Positions 50,431 to 58,469 of a DNA stretch of 64,000 bases are shown one piece after another (the stretch's first letter is position 1; each line of letters opens with the position of its first letter). The stretch comes from Tsukamurella sputi (GTDB taxonomy: Bacteria > Actinomycetota > Actinomycetes > Mycobacteriales > Mycobacteriaceae), in assembly GCF_007858445.1 (NCBI RefSeq), contig NZ_VIGV01000004.1, forward strand, positions 62,001 through 126,000, written 5' to 3'. Below the pieces are notes generated by a model. That model was not told where the DNA came from, ran no database searches, and was given only the letters and a program-made list of their open reading frames with translations. Both the position numbers and the translations under genes were made by a program.

Positions 50431-51651
50431 ATGGAAGAAGTTGTTGCAGTAGAGGAGTATCCGCCTCCCGAGGACGGCGTTGCCGATCGGCTGCGTTCGA
50501 GTGAGATCGCCCGGTGTCGGTTGATGTTCGAGCAGTACCGGTTGGCGGCGGAGTTGCTGCGGGAGCGGGTGTGCGAACGGATCGCGGCGGGGTTGCCGCA
50601 GGATCGGTGGCGGCAGGGCGTGGCTGCGGAGGTCGGGCTGGCGTTGCACATGTCGCCGCACACGGCCGCTCGGTTCCTGGCGCGGGCGGTGGAGCTGGAG
50701 AAGCACATGCCGCACACCCGCGCTCGGTTGTACGCCGGTGACCTGGCCCCGGAGGCGATCCCGATTCTGGTGGCGGGTCTGTCTCATCTGGACGTCTCGG
50801 ATCGGGAGCGGGCGGACGAGTTGCTGTGCGCCGACCCCGCCACTCTGGCCGGGTGCGGGCTGGGTCGGATCTCGGATCTGGTGAAGAAGCTCGCCTACGA
50901 GCTCGACGCCCGGGCGACCCTCGACCGCAACGCCGCGGCGGAGAAGGATCGCACCGTCACCATCCGGCCGCTGCCGGACGGGATGGCGCGGGTGTCGCTG
51001 CTGCTACCCGTCGCGCAAGGGGTGGGTGTGTACGCGGCGCTGCGCAAGCACGCCGACACGCTTCTCGGCGTCGGAGAGGACCTGCGCACACGCGGACAGA
51101 TCATGGCCGACACCGCCTTCGCGCGGATCACCGGCCGCGAATCCATGGCCGGGCAGCCGGTGACGGTGAACCTGACCATCCCCGCCACCGTGCTCCTCGG
51201 CGATCAGCCCGGCACCGCGCACCTCGACGGCGGCGGCACGATGCCCGCGGAGATCGCCCGCAACCTCGTCGGCAAAGCCACCACAGCGGGTGCTGCGTGG
51301 GTGAGAAGGCTGTTCGTCGCGCCGGAGTCGGGTGCGGTGGTGGCGATGGATTCGCGGCAACGCTGCTTCCCCGACGGACTCGCGGAGATGATCCGCGCCC
51401 GGGACCGGTACTGCCGCACCCCGTACTGCGACGCACCCATCGCCCACACCGACCACATCGTCCCCCACGCCGCGGGAGGTCCCACCGCATTCGACAACGG
51501 CCAAGGCTTGTGCGCGGCGTGCAACTACGCCAAGGAAGCCGCCGGCTGGCGCAGCACCGTCATCCCCGACCCGAGCGGACGGCATACCGTCGAAACCCGA
51601 ACTCCCACGGGGCATGTGCACCGGACCTCCGCACCAGGACACGCCGCCTAG
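50431..51651 (+). CDS. DUF222 / HNH endonuclease-domain protein (13E12 repeat family)
   Basis: A 406-aa protein of the 13E12/REP family that is multi-copy in mycolate actinobacteria. The N-terminal DUF222 region (~1-300) has helical segments; the C-terminal HNH domain is CRTPYCDAPIAHTDHIVPHA followed by a GLCAACNY finger, so four Cys and the HNH residues are intact. These genes are linked to phage-like or mobile elements, but no integrase or repeat ends are seen here. Base composition in the first 700 bases is lower in G+C-rich third positions (many TTG, GGT, CGG) than its neighbours, which suggests separate ancestry. A TAGCGT box stands six bases before the ATG. Confidence 0.87.
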   Translation: MEEVVAVEEYPPPEDGVADRLRSSEIARCRLMFEQYRLAAELLRERVCERIAAGLPQDRWRQGVAAEVGLALHMSPHTAARFLARAVELEKHMPHTRARLYAGDLAPEAIPILVAGLSHLDVSDRERADELLCADPATLAGCGLGRISDLVKKLAYELDARATLDRNAAAEKDRTVTIRPLPDGMARVSLLLPVAQGVGVYAALRKHADTLLGVGEDLRTRGQIMADTAFARITGRESMAGQPVTVNLTIPATVLLGDQPGTAHLDGGGTMPAEIARNLVGKATTAGAAWVRRLFVAPESGAVVAMDSRQRCFPDGLAEMIRARDRYCRTPYCDAPIAHTDHIVPHAAGGPTAFDNGQGLCAACNYAKEAAGWRSTVIPDPSGRHTVETRTPTGHVHRTSAPGHAA

Positions 51652-51662
51652 CGGCCGCGGCC

Positions 51663-52346
51663 TTAACGGTCGAGGAGGCCGGTCTCCCGGAGCGTGAGAT
51701 TGATGCGCCCCGTCGTGAGGCCGCAGCCGGGTGGCGCCGTCCCGGGGCTGACGGCGGTGACGCCGTGGAAGGCGAGCCGGGCCGGCCCGCCGAAGACGAG
51801 CAGATCGCCGGATTCGAGCGTGAGGTCCGTGTGCGGGCGGTTCCGGTTCTCGGTGTTGCCGAGCCGGAAGGTGCAGCTGTCGCCGATGGACAGCGAGACC
51901 ACCGGCGCGAGGGACACCTCGTCCTTGTCCTGGTGCATGCCCATCCGGGCGCGCTCGTCGTAGAAGTTCACCAGCGCGGTGTCGGGGCTGTACCGCGCGA
52001 CCTCGTCGGCGTCGTGCCCCGTGTCGGCGAGCGCACGACGGCCCGCTCGCACCAGCCAGTCCGGGAAGGGCAGCACGCGAGCTCCGTTCACGTCCGTCGC
52101 GGTCCGGGTGTAGCGGTAGGGCTGCCAGTGCCAGCCCAGGCACACCGTCCGCACCGACATCGGGTGCCCGCGGACCGTCGCCGAGCGGATCGGCACCGGC
52201 CCCGCCGCCCACTCCCGGAAACGGTCGGCGATCCAGGCCTGCTGGCGCAGGTCGAGCCACCCACGGATCAGGAACGCGCCCGGAGCGACGACGACCACCG
52301 ACCGGTCGGGCGGGAACAGCATGGGGGAGTCCACGTCAGGCCGCAT
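51663..52346 (-). CDS. alkB: AlkB-type DNA dioxygenase
   Basis: A 227-aa Fe(II)/2-oxoglutarate dioxygenase that removes alkyl groups from N1-methyladenine and N3-methylcytosine in DNA. The iron triad is H138-x-D140 (GMHQDKDE) and H194 (LAFHGV); R214 and R220 (GRINLTLR) bind 2-oxoglutarate. The ATG at 52346 overlaps the upstream oxygenase gene by 11 bases. It is the fourth and last gene of an operon sigma-MGMT-oxygenase-AlkB, which strongly supports a role in alkylation repair. Confidence 0.92.
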   Translation of the reverse strand: MRPDVDSPMLFPPDRSVVVVAPGAFLIRGWLDLRQQAWIADRFREWAAGPVPIRSATVRGHPMSVRTVCLGWHWQPYRYTRTATDVNGARVLPFPDWLVRAGRRALADTGHDADEVARYSPDTALVNFYDERARMGMHQDKDEVSLAPVVSLSIGDSCTFRLGNTENRNRPHTDLTLESGDLLVFGGPARLAFHGVTAVSPGTAPPGCGLTTGRINLTLRETGLLDR

Positions 52347-53031
52347 CGTGGAAGACGAGGGCCAGCGTGTGCCGCTTCCCCGAGCGCACCGTCGAGACCC
52401 CGTGGCGCACAGGCGCCGCGGACCAGCCGCGCGCCGAGCGGACCGGGCGGTCGCGGGTCGTGAAGACGAAGCCGTGCCCGCGCGGCAGCGTGAACGACGT
52501 GCCCCGCGACTGCGCCCGCGGCCGCTGCTCGACGAGCAGGAACTCCCCGCCGGTGTGGTCCACGCCGGGCTCGTCCAGCGCGATCACTACCTGCAGCGGG
52601 AAGACCAGGTCGCCGTAGAGGTCGCGGTGCAGCGCGTTCCAGTCGCCGGCGCCGTACTTGAGCAGGATCGCCGTCGACTTCCGCTGTCCGGCGGCGTGGC
52701 ACATCGAGAGCCACTCGTCGAGGTCGTCGGGCCACGGCGATTCACGGCCCAGTCGCTCCCACCACCGTCGTGCGATGGGCAGCAGGTGCGGGTACAGGGA
52801 GTGCTTGAGCTCGTCGACGGGTTCCGGGTAGGGGCGCTCGAAATACCGGTACTCGCCGGCGCCGAACCGGTAGCGCTCCATGTCGATCGTGCTGCGGAAC
52901 AGCTCGTCCCGCGCGTACAGCTCGCGCAGCTCTGTCGTGCGCTCGTCGGACAGCAGCCGTGGGAGCAGCGCGCCGCCCACGGCGTCCAGCTCGGCGGCGA
53001 CGGTATCCCAATCGGCGTCGATCGGGCTCAT
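52336..53031 (-). CDS. 2-oxoglutarate/Fe(II) dioxygenase of the repair operon
   Basis: A 231-aa putative dioxygenase. H135-x-D137 (NALHRDLYGD), H210 (PVRHGVS) and R220 (GKRHTLAL) make a complete iron/2-oxoglutarate site. It is not AlkB-like outside this site; relatives occur beside Ogt and AlkB in actinobacteria and are annotated as 2OG-Fe(II) oxygenase or proline-hydroxylase-like. The ATG at 53031 overlaps the MGMT stop by four bases. Its substrate is unknown. The context suggests an alkylated base, nucleotide or repair protein. Confidence 0.85.
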   Translation of the reverse strand: MSPIDADWDTVAAELDAVGGALLPRLLSDERTTELRELYARDELFRSTIDMERYRFGAGEYRYFERPYPEPVDELKHSLYPHLLPIARRWWERLGRESPWPDDLDEWLSMCHAAGQRKSTAILLKYGAGDWNALHRDLYGDLVFPLQVVIALDEPGVDHTGGEFLLVEQRPRAQSRGTSFTLPRGHGFVFTTRDRPVRSARGWSAAPVRHGVSTVRSGKRHTLALVFHDAA

Positions 53032-53627
53032 GCCGCCGACTCCAGCCGCAGCAGGGCGGCTTTCGCCTCGACGCCGCCGACGTACTGCCCGATCCCGCCG
53101 TCCGCCTTGACCACCCGGTGACACGGAACCACCACGGGGAGGGGGTTCGTCGCGCACGCGGTCCCGACGGCGCGCACCGCCGCGGGGTTGCCCACCAGTT
53201 CCGCGACCTGCTTGTAGCTGAGCGTGCTCCCGTAGCCGATCTCGGGCAGGCGGCTCTGCACCAGCTCCCGGAAGCCGTGCGAGAGTGCGTGATCGAGCGG
53301 CACGTCGAAGGTGGTGCGCCGGCCCGCGAAGTACTCGTCGAGCTCGCGGGCGGCCTCGTCGAGCCGCTGCGGCGCGCGCAGCACCCGCGGGCTGACCTTC
53401 TGTGCCAGGGCCTCCAGGACCGCGTCGTGGTCCTCGCGGGCGTAGGCCACCCGGACCAGGCCCTTCTCGGTGGCCGCCAGCAGCAGCCCACCGACGGGGG
53501 AGTCGACGACGGTGTACGCGATGTCGAGCAGGCCGTCCGCCTCGGCGTTCGCCGTGAGGCGGGCGCGGAGGCGAGCGAGGACGGTGGTGTCCGCGGGGGC
53601 CGACAGGGTTTCGGTGATGTCGTTCAT
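53028..53627 (-). CDS. ogt: methylated-DNA-[protein]-cysteine S-methyltransferase
   Basis: A 199-aa suicide repair protein that moves the O6-methyl of guanine to Cys169 in the active-site motif PCHRV. RAVGTACATNPLPVVVPC is the conserved lead-in and resembles the C-terminal part of Ada. There is no Ada N-terminal metal domain, so it is not itself an activator; the adjacent sigma factor may fill that role. The start overlaps the sigma-factor stop by four bases (ATGA). Confidence 0.93.
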   Translation of the reverse strand: MNDITETLSAPADTTVLARLRARLTANAEADGLLDIAYTVVDSPVGGLLLAATEKGLVRVAYAREDHDAVLEALAQKVSPRVLRAPQRLDEAARELDEYFAGRRTTFDVPLDHALSHGFRELVQSRLPEIGYGSTLSYKQVAELVGNPAAVRAVGTACATNPLPVVVPCHRVVKADGGIGQYVGGVEAKAALLRLESAA

Positions 53628-54103
53628 GCGAGGTCCTCCCTCGTGTGCGTCGTGCGCAGTCTCTTGAGTCCATCGGCCGCCGCACGGCGCGCGGCTTCGA
53701 CGGTGCCGCCGAGGATCTCGGCGATCTCGGCGTAGGGCAGGTCCGCGGCGTAGCGGTACGCGACGGCCTGGCGCTGCTTGTCCGGCAGGGCGGCGACGGC
53801 GGCCCAGAGGTCACCGTCGGGCAGGGCGGCGGGAGCGGCGGGGCTCCGGGGCTCGGGCACACTGTCGACGGGGACGGCCCGGCGCCCCGTCGCGCGGATC
53901 TGGTCGATGGCCCTGCGGTGCGCGATCGTCACCAGCCAGGCCTCGACGTTCGCCGACTCCGGCAGCTCCGGATAGGCGCGCAGGGCGGAGAGGAAGGTCT
54001 CCGACCACGCGTCCTCCGCGTCGTGCGGGCCGAGGATCGCGCGACAGACCCGCAGCACCGTCGCGGCGTGCTCGTCGACGACCCGCTCGAACGGTGCCTT
54101 CAC
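53624..54103 (-). CDS. ECF-type sigma factor of the alkylation-repair operon
   Basis: A 159-aa short ECF sigma factor: region 2 (~5-70, AEDAWSETFLSALRAY) and region 4 (~105-155, LPYAEIAEILGGTVEAARRAA). The start is GTG at 54103, overlapping the stop of a 10-aa ORF. It leads an operon with ogt, a dioxygenase and alkB, joined by overlaps, so the sigma factor probably transcribes its own operon in response to alkylation or another stress. No anti-sigma gene is adjacent. How it would be activated is unknown. Confidence 0.87.
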   Translation of the reverse strand: MKAPFERVVDEHAATVLRVCRAILGPHDAEDAWSETFLSALRAYPELPESANVEAWLVTIAHRRAIDQIRATGRRAVPVDSVPEPRSPAAPAALPDGDLWAAVAALPDKQRQAVAYRYAADLPYAEIAEILGGTVEAARRAAADGLKRLRTTHTREDLA

Positions 54104-54132
54104 GACGTCCCCGCGCCGATGTGTCCGGTCAT
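54100..54132 (-). CDS. 10-aa leader ORF coupled to the sigma factor
   Basis: It encodes MTGHIGAGTS, with a strong GAGGAGAGAG ribosome site, and its TGA overlaps the sigma-factor GTG (GTGA). The sigma-factor start itself has only a weak ribosome site (GGGGAC), so translation may depend on termination at this leader. Too short for a firm coding call. Confidence 0.45.
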   Translation of the reverse strand: MTGHIGAGTS

Positions 54133-54214
54133 GTCTCTCTCCTCGTCTCGATCCTGCCCTGTAGACGCCGCGGGCGGGTGGAACGTGAGATGCGATCTCG
54201 AGGAGAGTACGCGG

Positions 54215-55258
54215 CTACCCGGTGTAGCCCGGGCGCGCGAGGAGGTCCCGCAGGCCCGCGTCGATGAAGGCGATGTCGACGGGGTTGGCTCCGCCGCCGG
54301 CGAAATGGCCCCAGACGCCGGGGATAACCCGCACCTCGCCGTGCTCGATGAACTGCAAGGCCCACTCCTCGTCCTCCGGCGGGAAGTAGAGGTCCTTCTC
54401 GGCGGGCATGGCCAGGAGGGGGCACGTGATGGACCGGAGCGCGGCCTCGTGGTCACCGTCGAACCCGGGCGTGTTGCCGACGTTCCCGGCGTGCCACGTG
54501 CCGATCATCGCGATGAGGTTGTTGGGGTCGCGGCCGTCGCGGAAGAAGCGCTCCCAGAAGCCGTAGAGGAAGTCGTCGAGCGAGGTGAAGCCCATCTCGC
54601 GCCAGGTCTCGAACCAGTAGAAGGCCTGCGAGAAGCCCCAGCCCGAGTAGATCCGGGCGAAGGCGCGCAGGCCCTTGATCGGCGGCCGCGCGGGGTCGTA
54701 GTCGCCGTCGGCCCACGCCGCGTCCGCGCGCAGCGCCTCGCGCAGAGACTCCAGGAAGACCTGATTGTGCGGCGCGGTACGGCTGGAACCGCAGAACGGG
54801 GCGGCGCGCTGCACCATCTCGGGATGGCTCACCGCCCACTGGTAGGTCTGGCCCGCGCCCATCGACCAGCCGGTGACCAGCGCGATCGTCGAGACGCCCC
54901 ACTTCTCGGTGAGCAACCGGTGCTGCGCCTGAACCTGGTCGTAGAAGGTGACCAGCGGGAACCGCGCGTGGTCGTACGGCGATGCGGCGTTCGACGGGGA
55001 CGTCGACAGCCCGTTGCCCAGCATGTTGGGGACGACGATGAAGTACTCGTCCGGATTGAGCGTCTTATCGGTGCCGATCAGCCACTCGTTGTCCGTGTGC
55101 CACCCCGAGTACCAGGTGGGGTAGACGATCACGTTCGACTTGTCGGCGTTGAGCGTGCCGTAGGTCTTGTAGGCGAGCCGGGCCCCGCGGAGGGTGTGGC
55201 CGGACTGCAGGGTGAGATCGCCGAGGTCGAAGAACTCGGCGTCGGTGGGAGCGGGCAC
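54215..55258 (-). CDS. MetX-like alpha/beta hydrolase
   Basis: A 347-aa alpha/beta-hydrolase related to homoserine O-acetyltransferases. The nucleophile elbow is VTGWSMGAGQ; YPTWYSGWHTDNEW and NMLGNGLSTSPSN form the oxyanion region, and the late His is in PGVWGHFAGG. It departs from true MetX at the elbow, so another acyl transfer or hydrolysis reaction is likely. The start is GTG at 55258 after GAGGAG. A 13-base palindrome (55293-55305) lies in its promoter region. It is near sulfurtransferase genes, so a role in sulfur metabolism is possible but unproven. Confidence 0.78.
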   Translation of the reverse strand: MPAPTDAEFFDLGDLTLQSGHTLRGARLAYKTYGTLNADKSNVIVYPTWYSGWHTDNEWLIGTDKTLNPDEYFIVVPNMLGNGLSTSPSNAASPYDHARFPLVTFYDQVQAQHRLLTEKWGVSTIALVTGWSMGAGQTYQWAVSHPEMVQRAAPFCGSSRTAPHNQVFLESLREALRADAAWADGDYDPARPPIKGLRAFARIYSGWGFSQAFYWFETWREMGFTSLDDFLYGFWERFFRDGRDPNNLIAMIGTWHAGNVGNTPGFDGDHEAALRSITCPLLAMPAEKDLYFPPEDEEWALQFIEHGEVRVIPGVWGHFAGGGANPVDIAFIDAGLRDLLARPGYTG

Positions 55259-55292
55259 TGCGGACTCCTCGGGTAGCGGATTCGCGACGTAA

Positions 55293-55305
55293 TACCGATT
55301 CGGTA
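55293..55305. promoter_or_regulatory. palindrome upstream of the MetX-like gene
   Basis: Perfect dyad TACCGA-T-TCGGTA, 35 bases before the start codon and upstream of the ribosome site. It probably is an operator overlapping the promoter; the regulator is unknown. Confidence 0.55.
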
Positions 55306-55353
55306 CTGATGCCCGACGCTACCCGTCCGACTCCCGCCGAGTGCGGAAACGGA

Positions 55354-55389
55354 AAGGGCGCGCACCCGGATCCCGGATGCGCGCCCCTT
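55354..55389 (-). terminator. terminator of the cysA2-sseC operon
   Basis: GGGCGCGCA (55356-55364) pairs with TGCGCGCCC (55378-55386), with an inner CCGG pair. On the minus strand it is followed by TTTCCGTTTCC. It lies just past the sseC stop. Confidence 0.75.
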
Positions 55390-55399
55390 CTGCGAGTGC

Positions 55400-55705
55400 C
55401 TACTTCGCGACGGTGATGTCCTGGTTGTAGACGCCGTTCGACTCCGGCGAGACCTGGATGTCGCCGTTGCCCACGGAGGACAGCGCGCGCAGCGTCCACG
55501 TGCCCGGCGCCGCGAAGAAGCGGTAGTCGCCGGTGCCCGAGGCCACGACCTCGGCGGTGAACTCGCCCGTGCCGTCGAGGAGGCGCACGAACGCGCCCGC
55601 GACGGGGTTACCGGCGCCGTCGAGGACCTGACCGGTCAGCACGGTCTCCTTCTCGACGTCGACGCCGGCGGGGAGGACCTGTCCCTGCTTGGGAGCTCCA
55701 CACAT
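55400..55705 (-). CDS. sseC: DUF1416 protein SseC
   Basis: A 101-aa protein of the DUF1416 family, called SseC in mycobacteria, always next to the CysA2/SseA sulfurtransferase. It begins MCGAPKQGQ, with a conserved Cys at position 2, and folds as a small beta domain (TGQVLDGAGNPVAGAFVRLLD). Its role in sulfur transfer is not defined. The ATG at 55705 follows AAGGA, 11 bases after the cysA2 stop. Corresponds to Rv0814c by position. Confidence 0.9.
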   Translation of the reverse strand: MCGAPKQGQVLPAGVDVEKETVLTGQVLDGAGNPVAGAFVRLLDGTGEFTAEVVASGTGDYRFFAAPGTWTLRALSSVGNGDIQVSPESNGVYNQDITVAK

Positions 55706-55716
55706 GATTGAAATCC

Positions 55717-56544
55717 TTACTTCTCGATCGGGGCGCCGACGAGCGAGCCGTACTCGACCCACGAGCCGTCGTAGTTCTTGACGTTCTTCTTGCCCAGGAT
55801 CTCCTGCAGCACGAACCACGTGTGCGAGCTGCGCTCGCCGATGCGGCAGTACGCGATGGTCTCCTTGGCGTCGTCGAAGCCCTTCTCCGCGTACAGCGCG
55901 GCGAGGTCCTCGTCCGACTTGAAGGTGCCGTCCTCGTTGGCGGTGGTCGACCACGGGATGTTGATCGCGCCGGGGACGTGGCCGCGCTGCTGCGCCTGCT
56001 CCTGCGGCAGGTGCGCCGGGGCGGAGATCTTGCCGGAGAACTCGTCGGGCGAGCGCACGTCGATGAGGTTCTTCTTGCCGATCGAGTCGATCACCTCGTC
56101 GCGGAAGGCGCGCAGCGACAGGTCGACGGGCTTGGCCTGGTAGTTCGTGGCCGGGCGGGACACCGCGTCGGTCGAGAGCGGGCGGCCGTCGAGCTCCCAC
56201 TTCTTGCGGCCACCGTCGAGCAGCTTCACGTCCTGGTGGCCGTACAGCTTGAAGTACCAGTAGGCGTAGGCCGCGAACCAGTTGTTGTTGCCGCCGTAGA
56301 GGACCACGGTGTCGTCGTTGCCGATGCCGCGCTCGGACAGGAGCTTGGAGAAGCCCTCCTGGTCGAGGAAGTCGCGGCGGATCGGATCCTGCAGGTCCTT
56401 GCGCCAGTCGAGGCGCACGGCGCCCTTGATGTGGTTGTCGTCGTAGATCGACGTGTCCTCGTCGACCTCGACGAAGACGACACCCGGGGTGTCGAGATTC
56501 TGCTCAGCCCAGTCTGCGGAGACCAGGACGTCGGAGCGAGCCAT
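55717..56544 (-). CDS. cysA2: thiosulfate sulfurtransferase (rhodanese) CysA2-type
   Basis: A 275-aa two-domain rhodanese. The active Cys is in AYCRIGERSSHTWFVL; the N-terminal domain starts SDVLVSADWAEQNLD and lacks the catalytic loop. It moves sulfane sulfur from thiosulfate to an acceptor such as cyanide or a thiol. The ATG at 56544 follows AAAGGGA; the open frame reaches 56718 but only into the leader. A polycysteine leader ORF lies 140 bases upstream, and an additional TAGCGT -10 box (56596-56591, minus strand) may give a second, leader-independent promoter. Corresponds to Rv0815c. Confidence 0.94.
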   Translation of the reverse strand: MARSDVLVSADWAEQNLDTPGVVFVEVDEDTSIYDDNHIKGAVRLDWRKDLQDPIRRDFLDQEGFSKLLSERGIGNDDTVVLYGGNNNWFAAYAYWYFKLYGHQDVKLLDGGRKKWELDGRPLSTDAVSRPATNYQAKPVDLSLRAFRDEVIDSIGKKNLIDVRSPDEFSGKISAPAHLPQEQAQQRGHVPGAINIPWSTTANEDGTFKSDEDLAALYAEKGFDDAKETIAYCRIGERSSHTWFVLQEILGKKNVKNYDGSWVEYGSLVGAPIEK

Positions 56545-56684
56545 GAGGATCCCTTTCGTTGATTCCATGACGGTGCGAATGAAGGCGCGGACGCTACTTC
56601 GAGGGGTGCGCGGATGCGCTGGGAGGGCAATGGGTACATCGCGACAGCGGCGACAGGGGTACCCGGCCCGGGGAGAGATCGGGA

Positions 56685-56768
56685 CTAGCCCAGACAGCGA
56701 CAACCGGCCATACGGCACAGGTCGACCGCCAGACGGCGGGTGAGCAGCAGCTCACAGCGGTTGCGCAT
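56685..56768 (-). CDS. polycysteine leader peptide (cysteine-responsive attenuator)
   Basis: A 27-aa ORF not seen in usual gene lists. It contains RRLAVDLCRMAGCRC, four Cys in all. This is the conserved actinobacterial leader found before sulfur genes. In mycobacteria such leaderless ORFs are reported to make downstream expression respond to cysteine supply through ribosome stalling. A TATTCT box (56781-56776) stands seven bases before the ATG, so the mRNA is leaderless. cysA2 and sseC follow after 140 bases. Confidence 0.85.
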   Translation of the reverse strand: MRNRCELLLTRRLAVDLCRMAGCRCLG

Positions 56769-56775
56769 GGCGTCG

Positions 56776-56781
56776 AGAATA
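56776..56781 (-). promoter_or_regulatory. -10 box of the polycysteine leader
   Basis: TATTCT on the minus strand, seven bases before the ATG at 56768, fits a leaderless transcript through leader-cysA2-sseC. Confidence 0.5.
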
Positions 56782-56800
56782 CCGAACCCGCGCGACTGCG

Positions 56801-57628
56801 TCACGGCAGGGTCGTCGCGCCCGGCCGGTAGAAGGCGCCCGGGGTCACGGTCACCGCATCGGCCTCGCCGAGAAGCACCACATCGGCGTTCTCCGCGCGC
56901 GCCGCGGTGGGCGCGATGCCGAAGGGCAGCGCCATCGCGGGAAGGGTGCGGGTGAAGGCGGCCAGCACGGTCCGGTCCTCCCCGGGCAGCAGATCAGCCT
57001 TCGCGTGATCCTCGGGACCCGTGTAGACGCCCGTGGCGCGCACGGCGATCGCGCCGCCCTCGGTCGCGAAGTCCGCCGCCACCGAGATCAGCACGGTGCG
57101 CTTCGGATCGGCCGGCGTGGGCAGCGGGACCGTTCCCGTGAGCACGATGCCCTTCGACGCCTTGACGTAGCCGTCCGCCGGGCTGCCCGCGCCGGGGCGC
57201 TTCGGGGCGGGCGTGTGCACCTGCAGGTCGACGATGTCCATGTACCGGCCCATCGTCTTCTGGTCGAGCCGGACCCGGGACTCCACATGCCTGGCGGCGA
57301 TGGGGGTGTCCGGCGCGAACGTCGGCAGCAGGCCGCCGGGGATCTCGACGTCCGCGAACTCGGCCTCGAGTCGTGCGTTCTTGTCGTGCACCTTCGCCGG
57401 CACCGCGATGGTGAGCTTCGAATGGCTCCCACCCGAGGTCAGGTAGGGGAAGCCGCCGATGGTGACCTCGGGATCGTCGCCCAGTCCCGCGGCGGCCCGG
57501 AGCTCGCGCGAGAGCCGGTACTCGGCCGTCGCCGCGGACCCGAGCTCGGCGAGCACCGCGACTGTGAGGAGCGTCGCAAGGGCGATCAGAACCCGCCTGA
57601 TCCACACCCGTCCCTGCCCCTGTGCCAC
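56801..57628 (-). CDS. lmeA: LmeA family (DUF2993) envelope protein
   Basis: A 275-aa exported or membrane-anchored protein: N-terminal helix (~10-32, [20 protein letters not shown]) then a DUF2993 domain ([20 protein letters not shown]). The mycobacterial relative LmeA (Rv0817c/MSMEG_5785) is needed for elongation of the mannan chain of lipomannan and binds phosphoinositide lipids. The start is GTG at 57628. Position next to glnR and mshD matches M. tuberculosis. It is divergent from glnR. Confidence 0.83.
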   Translation of the reverse strand: MAQGQGRVWIRRVLIALATLLTVAVLAELGSAATAEYRLSRELRAAAGLGDDPEVTIGGFPYLTSGGSHSKLTIAVPAKVHDKNARLEAEFADVEIPGGLLPTFAPDTPIAARHVESRVRLDQKTMGRYMDIVDLQVHTPAPKRPGAGSPADGYVKASKGIVLTGTVPLPTPADPKRTVLISVAADFATEGGAIAVRATGVYTGPEDHAKADLLPGEDRTVLAAFTRTLPAMALPFGIAPTAARAENADVVLLGEADAVTVTPGAFYRPGATTLP

Positions 57629-57683
57629 GCCGCATCCCTCTCGTTCGCCTCAGCGCCGTCACGCACGGCGTTCTGACCACCGC

Positions 57684-57689
57684 TATTCT
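57684..57689 (+). promoter_or_regulatory. glnR -10 box
   Basis: TATTCT, predicting transcription from about 57696 and a leader of about 40 bases that carries GGGAGG before the GTG. Confidence 0.4.
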
Positions 57690-57734
57690 GACATTCGTTG
57701 TTTTCGAATCGACCGGCGCGCAGCGGGAGGGCAT

Positions 57735-58469
57735 GTGGATCTGATCCTGCTCACATCCGACCGGGAACCGGACACGGTGCTGCCGTCGCTCTCGCTCCTC
57801 CCGCATTCGGTGCGGACACTGCCCGCGGACGTCTCCTCCCTCCTCGAGGTCGGACAGGCCGAGGTCGCACTCGTGGACGCCCGCTCCGATCTGGTGACGG
57901 CGCGCGGCCTGTGCCGTCTCCTCGGCAGTACCGGCGGGGGCGGGACGGCCGTCGTCGCGGTGCTCACCGAGGGCGGCCTCGTCGCGGCGAACGCCGACTG
58001 GGGCATCGACGACTTCCTACTGCCGACCATCGGCCCCGCCGAGATCGACGCCCGCCTGCGACTCGTCGCCGCCCGGCGCGACAGCGGCGGCGAGGAGGAG
58101 GTCGCCGACAAGGTGACCCTCGGCGAGCTCGTGATCGACGAGGGCACCTACACCGCCCGCTTGCGCGGCAAGCCTCTCGACCTCACCTACAAGGAGTTCG
58201 AGCTGCTGAAGTTCCTCGCGCAGAACGTGGGCCGGGTGTTCACCCGGGCGCAGCTGCTGCAGGAGGTGTGGGGTTACGACTTCTTCGGCGGCACGCGCAC
58301 CGTGGACGTGCACGTGCGGCGCCTGCGCGCCAAGCTCGGCGCCGAGCACGAGGGCATGATCGGCACGGTCCGTAACGTGGGCTACAAGGCGGTGCGGCCC
58401 GTGCGCGGCAAGGGGGAACGGCCCGTCGAGGACATGGAACCGACGGACGAGGATCTCGAGGAGGCCTGA
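57735..58469 (+). CDS. glnR: OmpR-type nitrogen regulator GlnR
   Basis: A 244-aa orphan response regulator. The receiver-like domain (~1-115) has its conserved Asp48 (VALVDARSD) but an atypical pocket; the winged helix (~130-230) has [29 protein letters not shown], split here at 20 residues, and [13 protein letters not shown]. There is no sensor kinase nearby, as expected for GlnR, which controls ammonium and nitrate uptake and assimilation. The start is GTG at 57735 after GGGAGG. The TGA overlaps the mshD ATG (TGATG). Position equals Rv0818, which is GlnR in M. tuberculosis. Confidence 0.9.
   Translation: MDLILLTSDREPDTVLPSLSLLPHSVRTLPADVSSLLEVGQAEVALVDARSDLVTARGLCRLLGSTGGGGTAVVAVLTEGGLVAANADWGIDDFLLPTIGPAEIDARLRLVAARRDSGGEEEVADKVTLGELVIDEGTYTARLRGKPLDLTYKEFELLKFLAQNVGRVFTRAQLLQEVWGYDFFGGTRTVDVHVRRLRAKLGAEHEGMIGTVRNVGYKAVRPVRGKGERPVEDMEPTDEDLEEA

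Noticed and set aside
50322-51662. Complete mobile element around the DUF222/HNH gene
   Set aside because: No integrase, transposase, terminal repeats or target duplication were found at either side.
53624-54103. Sigma factor as part of a sigma/anti-sigma pair
   Set aside because: No membrane or zinc-binding anti-sigma gene is adjacent. The genes joined to it are repair enzymes.
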